Shown in pieces: positions 61,596 through 64,000 of a stretch of 64,000 nt of DNA. The stretch comes from Owenweeksia sp965214115 (GTDB lineage: Bacteria > Bacteroidota > Bacteroidia > Flavobacteriales > Schleiferiaceae): contig CBDCAU010000007.1 in assembly GCA_965214115.1 (NCBI GenBank), positions 372,001 to 436,000 of the forward strand, written 5' to 3'. The first letter of the stretch is position 1, and every line of letters starts with the position of its first letter. The notes beneath the pieces are model-generated. The model was not told the origin of the DNA and did no database searches. It saw only the letters and a list, made by a program, of their open reading frames with translations. Both the position numbers and the translations under genes were made by a program.

Positions 61596-62966
61596 ATGAG
61601 CGCCGACACTCTCCAATGGCTCATCGTTCTCGCCTTCGGCCTCGGCTTGTTTTTCCTTTCGCCGCGGGCCAAATCAGCGCGGCAGTTTTTTCAGGCGCAG
61701 GTCAAAAACCGCCAGCCGAGGATGCTGATGCTCACGTCGAGCCTCGTCATTTCGTGGATTTTCGCCAAGAGCATTACCAACGCCGCCAACCTCGGGATGA
61801 GCTACGGCATTGTGGGCGGGCTGGCCTACGCGGGCTATTATCTCAGTTTTTTGGTAGCGGGGCTGGTGCTGTTCAACCTGCGGGTCAAAGGCAAATTCCA
61901 GAGCATCCACCAGTTTTTGGAACAGAAATTTGGGCGCGCCGCCGTGGGGCTGTTTTCCATTTTGATTGCCATCCGGCTGTTCAACGAAGTGTGGAGCAAT
62001 ACGATGGTCATCGGCAGCTATTTTGGCGAGTGGGGGAGTGCGCCGTATTTTGCTGCCGTACTGGTGTTTACGGCGCTTACTTTAGCTTATACTTTAAAAG
62101 GCGGGTTACGCTCCTCGCTCTTTACCGACGCCATCCAAATGGTGCTTTTCGGCGTGATTCTCTTCGTGATTTTGGGGATTTTGATACCGAAAACCGAGGG
62201 CGGATTTTCCGCGATGGCCACCAGCGGAAGTTGGGATGCCGAGTGCGGAATCAACTTGGTGTGGGTGGTGCTGTTGCAGATTTTCAGCTACCCATTTCAC
62301 GACCCCGTGATGACCGACCGCGCGTTCATTTCCGACCCCAAGACCACGCGCCGCGCCTTTATCCTCGCCACTTTCGTGGGATTTGTTCTCATCACATTGT
62401 TCAGCTTCGTGGGGATTTACGCGCAGGCGGAAAACCTCGCCGGCGACCAAGCGCCCGTCATCGTGAACCAGACGCTGGGCACGGGGATGATGCTGTTGAT
62501 GAACACCATTATGATTACCTCGGCCAGCTCCACTTTGGACAGCACTTTCGCCTCCTTTTCCAAGCTGGCGGTGGTGGACTGGAAGCGGAACATCACCATT
62601 TCCAACGGGCGGCTGGCGATGGTGGCGCTCACGATTATCGGGACGGTGCCGGTGTTTTTCGGCCCCACCATTTTGTCGGCCACCACGCTCAGCGGCACGA
62701 TGGTGATTGGCCTCGCGCCCGTATTTTTGTTTTGGAAAATGGAGGCGCCGCCGCTCTCGTTTTTGCTTTCCGTGGGTACGGGCATCGTGTTTGGGATTTT
62801 GCTCGCGGCGGGTTGGTATCCCGCAAGTTGGGTGTTTTTCAGCGGGCCGTACGCGGAGTTGCTGAGCGCGAATTTGGTGGGGACGGGGGTGAGTTTGGTG
62901 GGGTTTTTTTGGGGGATTTTAATTGTAAAAAGTTCGCGCAAATCAGAACTCCAAACGAACGGATAG
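61596..62966 (+). CDS. Sodium:solute symporter (SSS) family transporter
   Basis: 456 residues, about 12-13 membrane helices. LGMSYGIVGGLAYAGYYLSFLVAGLVLF, YTLKGGLRSSLFTDAIQMVLFGVILF (the SSS signature around TM5) and the helix after it; NTIMITSASSTLDSTFASFSKL corresponds to the sodium-site helix TM8. It probably takes up a small organic solute that SusC/SusD deliver to the periplasm; this link rests on position only. Confidence 0.9.
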   Translation: MSADTLQWLIVLAFGLGLFFLSPRAKSARQFFQAQVKNRQPRMLMLTSSLVISWIFAKSITNAANLGMSYGIVGGLAYAGYYLSFLVAGLVLFNLRVKGKFQSIHQFLEQKFGRAAVGLFSILIAIRLFNEVWSNTMVIGSYFGEWGSAPYFAAVLVFTALTLAYTLKGGLRSSLFTDAIQMVLFGVILFVILGILIPKTEGGFSAMATSGSWDAECGINLVWVVLLQIFSYPFHDPVMTDRAFISDPKTTRRAFILATFVGFVLITLFSFVGIYAQAENLAGDQAPVIVNQTLGTGMMLLMNTIMITSASSTLDSTFASFSKLAVVDWKRNITISNGRLAMVALTIIGTVPVFFGPTILSATTLSGTMVIGLAPVFLFWKMEAPPLSFLLSVGTGIVFGILLAAGWYPASWVFFSGPYAELLSANLVGTGVSLVGFFWGILIVKSSRKSELQTNG

Positions 62967-62995
62967 AAAATTTCTCATTTTTTGAAGGTGGTATT

Positions 62996-63024
62996 TTGAT
63001 AAGTGGTAGAAATACCTACTTTTG
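62996..63024 (+). promoter_or_regulatory. Promoter of the LamG-type gene
   Basis: TTG at 62996-62998, 18 nt, TACTTTTG at 63017-63024. The ATG follows at 63056. Confidence 0.65.
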
Positions 63025-63055
63025 AACTCTTCTTAATTCTTAAAACCAATTCGAT

Positions 63056-64000
63056 ATGAACACAAGAACTACCCTTTCAATTGCTTTGGCATTTTGCTGC
63101 CAAATCCTTTTATCGCAAATCAATCTTAATCAAGGTCTCATTGCCGCTTATCCAATGGATGGAAGTTCGTTAGATACTGCGGGTGGGCATCACGGTACCA
63201 CGGTGGGAGGTGTTACTTTAGATTCCAATCGCTTCGGAGTTCCAAATAAGGCTTACTACTTCAATGGAACTACATCTGAAATTGAAGTGCTTCACGATCC
63301 TGTTTTTCAAGGGAGTTCCACAATGACTTTCTCTTGGGTCGTTTGGTTCAAGCCTGATACAACCAATGGGTATTTGGTGATTAAAAATTTAGATGTGCTT
63401 TATAAAGATTGGGGGATGAGCTTTGGCAATGGACATCTATATCTCACAGTTGAAAATGGAGGCAGTGCTTTCACATTTAGTTGTTCGGAAGATACTCCTT
63501 CCGTTAATGTTGGGCAATGGAATTTTGCTGTAGTAACGGTGGATGCTGCGGCTAATACCATAGAAATTTGGAACAACAATCAGAAAACCAAATCTTGTTT
63601 TAATCTTCCTCAAAATAACATTGGGACTACCAATGCCAATGTGGAAATTGGAAGTGTGGGATATGCAAACCTATTTTATAAAGGCGCAATAGATTATGTT
63701 TTAATTTACAATCGAGTGATAACTCCGGCGGAAATTGGCTTCCTTCATAACTTGACTGGCGGTATCGGTTTGGAAAGTTTCACCAATACGCCATTTTCGC
63801 TTTATCCCAATCCCACCGAAGATTTCACCTTTTTAGATGGCGATGCAGAATCTTTAAAAGAATGCACTCTTTATGATTTATCGGGAAACCTGTTGAAAAA
63901 GCTGAATTTTGAGAATCAAAATGAAAATAATTGGAGAATTGATTTGAGACAATTTTCTGCGGGTACTTACATTTTGGAAACGGTTACTGAGCAAGGCACT
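63056..64000 (+). CDS. LamG-domain T9SS type A surface protein, 3' end beyond window
   Basis: 315 codons seen, open at the right edge. Signal peptide (LSIALAFCCQILLSQ), a concanavalin-A/LamG-like domain (GLIAAYPMDGSSLDTAGGHHGT, YYFNGTTSEIEVLHDP, FSWVVWFKPDT, GQWNFAVVTVD, GAIDYVLIYNRVITPAEI, about 25-235), then a T9SS type A sorting domain (FSLYPNPTEDFTFLDGD, LYDLSGNLLKKL, FSAGTYILET). Only the last few residues should be missing. It probably binds surface or extracellular polysaccharide. Confidence 0.88.
   Translation, partial: MNTRTTLSIALAFCCQILLSQINLNQGLIAAYPMDGSSLDTAGGHHGTTVGGVTLDSNRFGVPNKAYYFNGTTSEIEVLHDPVFQGSSTMTFSWVVWFKPDTTNGYLVIKNLDVLYKDWGMSFGNGHLYLTVENGGSAFTFSCSEDTPSVNVGQWNFAVVTVDAAANTIEIWNNNQKTKSCFNLPQNNIGTTNANVEIGSVGYANLFYKGAIDYVLIYNRVITPAEIGFLHNLTGGIGLESFTNTPFSLYPNPTEDFTFLDGDAESLKECTLYDLSGNLLKKLNFENQNENNWRIDLRQFSAGTYILETVTEQGT

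Noticed and set aside
61616..63025. 469-codon open frame on the plus strand
   Set aside because: Alternate frame of the sodium:solute symporter; rich in Arg, His and Gly with no membrane helices.

Overview
The window is chromosomal DNA of a Bacteroidota bacterium. The sequence shows type IX secretion (T9SS) sorting domains of type A (CotH-like protein, beta-helix protein, giant adhesin, LamG protein) and type B (CHU_C/gliding domain), a SusC/SusD pair, a PorE-like OmpA protein, families largely confined to the phylum (DUF5606, DUF6913, DUF6952), and the phylum's promoter type (TTG, about 18-21 nt, TAnnTTTG) before many genes. I cannot fix the class. There is no rRNA, phage, IS transposase or CRISPR array. 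Two tRNAs are present.

Layout. 1-8.8 kb, mostly minus strand: PspC-domain protein with its PadR regulator, a CotH-kinase T9SS protein, an NRDE protein, type II NADH dehydrogenase, an NTF2-like lipoprotein, a DinB gene with an in-frame stop, a zinc-ribbon protein with a DEAD-box helicase, and a DUF433/DUF5615 pair. 8.8-22.2 kb, plus strand: ligA, dapA, an RHH antitoxin with a broken PIN toxin, LpoB/COG3014 lipoproteins, small membrane proteins, a GDSL lipoprotein, the PorE-like protein, ruvX, def, a TPR lipoprotein, DUF5606 and mazG. 22.3-26.4 kb, minus: a type-B T9SS surface protein and a beta-helix surface protein interrupted by frameshifts, with a 16-nt C tract at its 5' end. 26.6-30.7 kb: a coupled sixA-ppk1-ppx polyphosphate operon, then thioredoxin and DUF6952. 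30.9-38 kb: PH-domain protein, a Tpx with one cysteine, a geranylgeranyl-reductase-family flavoprotein, rpsF-rpsR-rplI, a MacB/FtsX-type permease and dnaX. 38.3-43.6 kb: a giant T9SS adhesin of about 1760 residues, now split by three frameshifts. 43.9-47.8 kb: rarA, a rhomboid protease, a PemK/MazF-like gene with a coiled-coil partner, tRNA-Leu and tRNA-Lys. 47.9-55.4 kb: aroK, a nitroreductase and a menaquinone block (DHNA-CoA thioesterase-like, isochorismate synthase, menD, two PH-domain proteins, menA). 55.6-64 kb: a DUF2064 protein, SusC, SusD, a sodium:solute symporter and a LamG T9SS protein cut by the window end.

How the genes connect. The menaquinone genes feed the quinone pool that NDH-2 reduces. 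AroK supplies chorismate precursors to the isochorismate synthase. Polyphosphate is made and degraded from a single overlapping operon. Five genes are likely exported by T9SS, and the PorE-like protein resembles a component of that machinery.

Two features stand out. First, intergenic space is rich in palindromic or inverted repeats of several families, one of them inside the susC-susD gap. Second, coding disruptions concentrate in the two largest repetitive surface genes. All seven are explained by one extra base in a short run, including the C16 tract. This could be phase variation, decay or a sequencing artefact.
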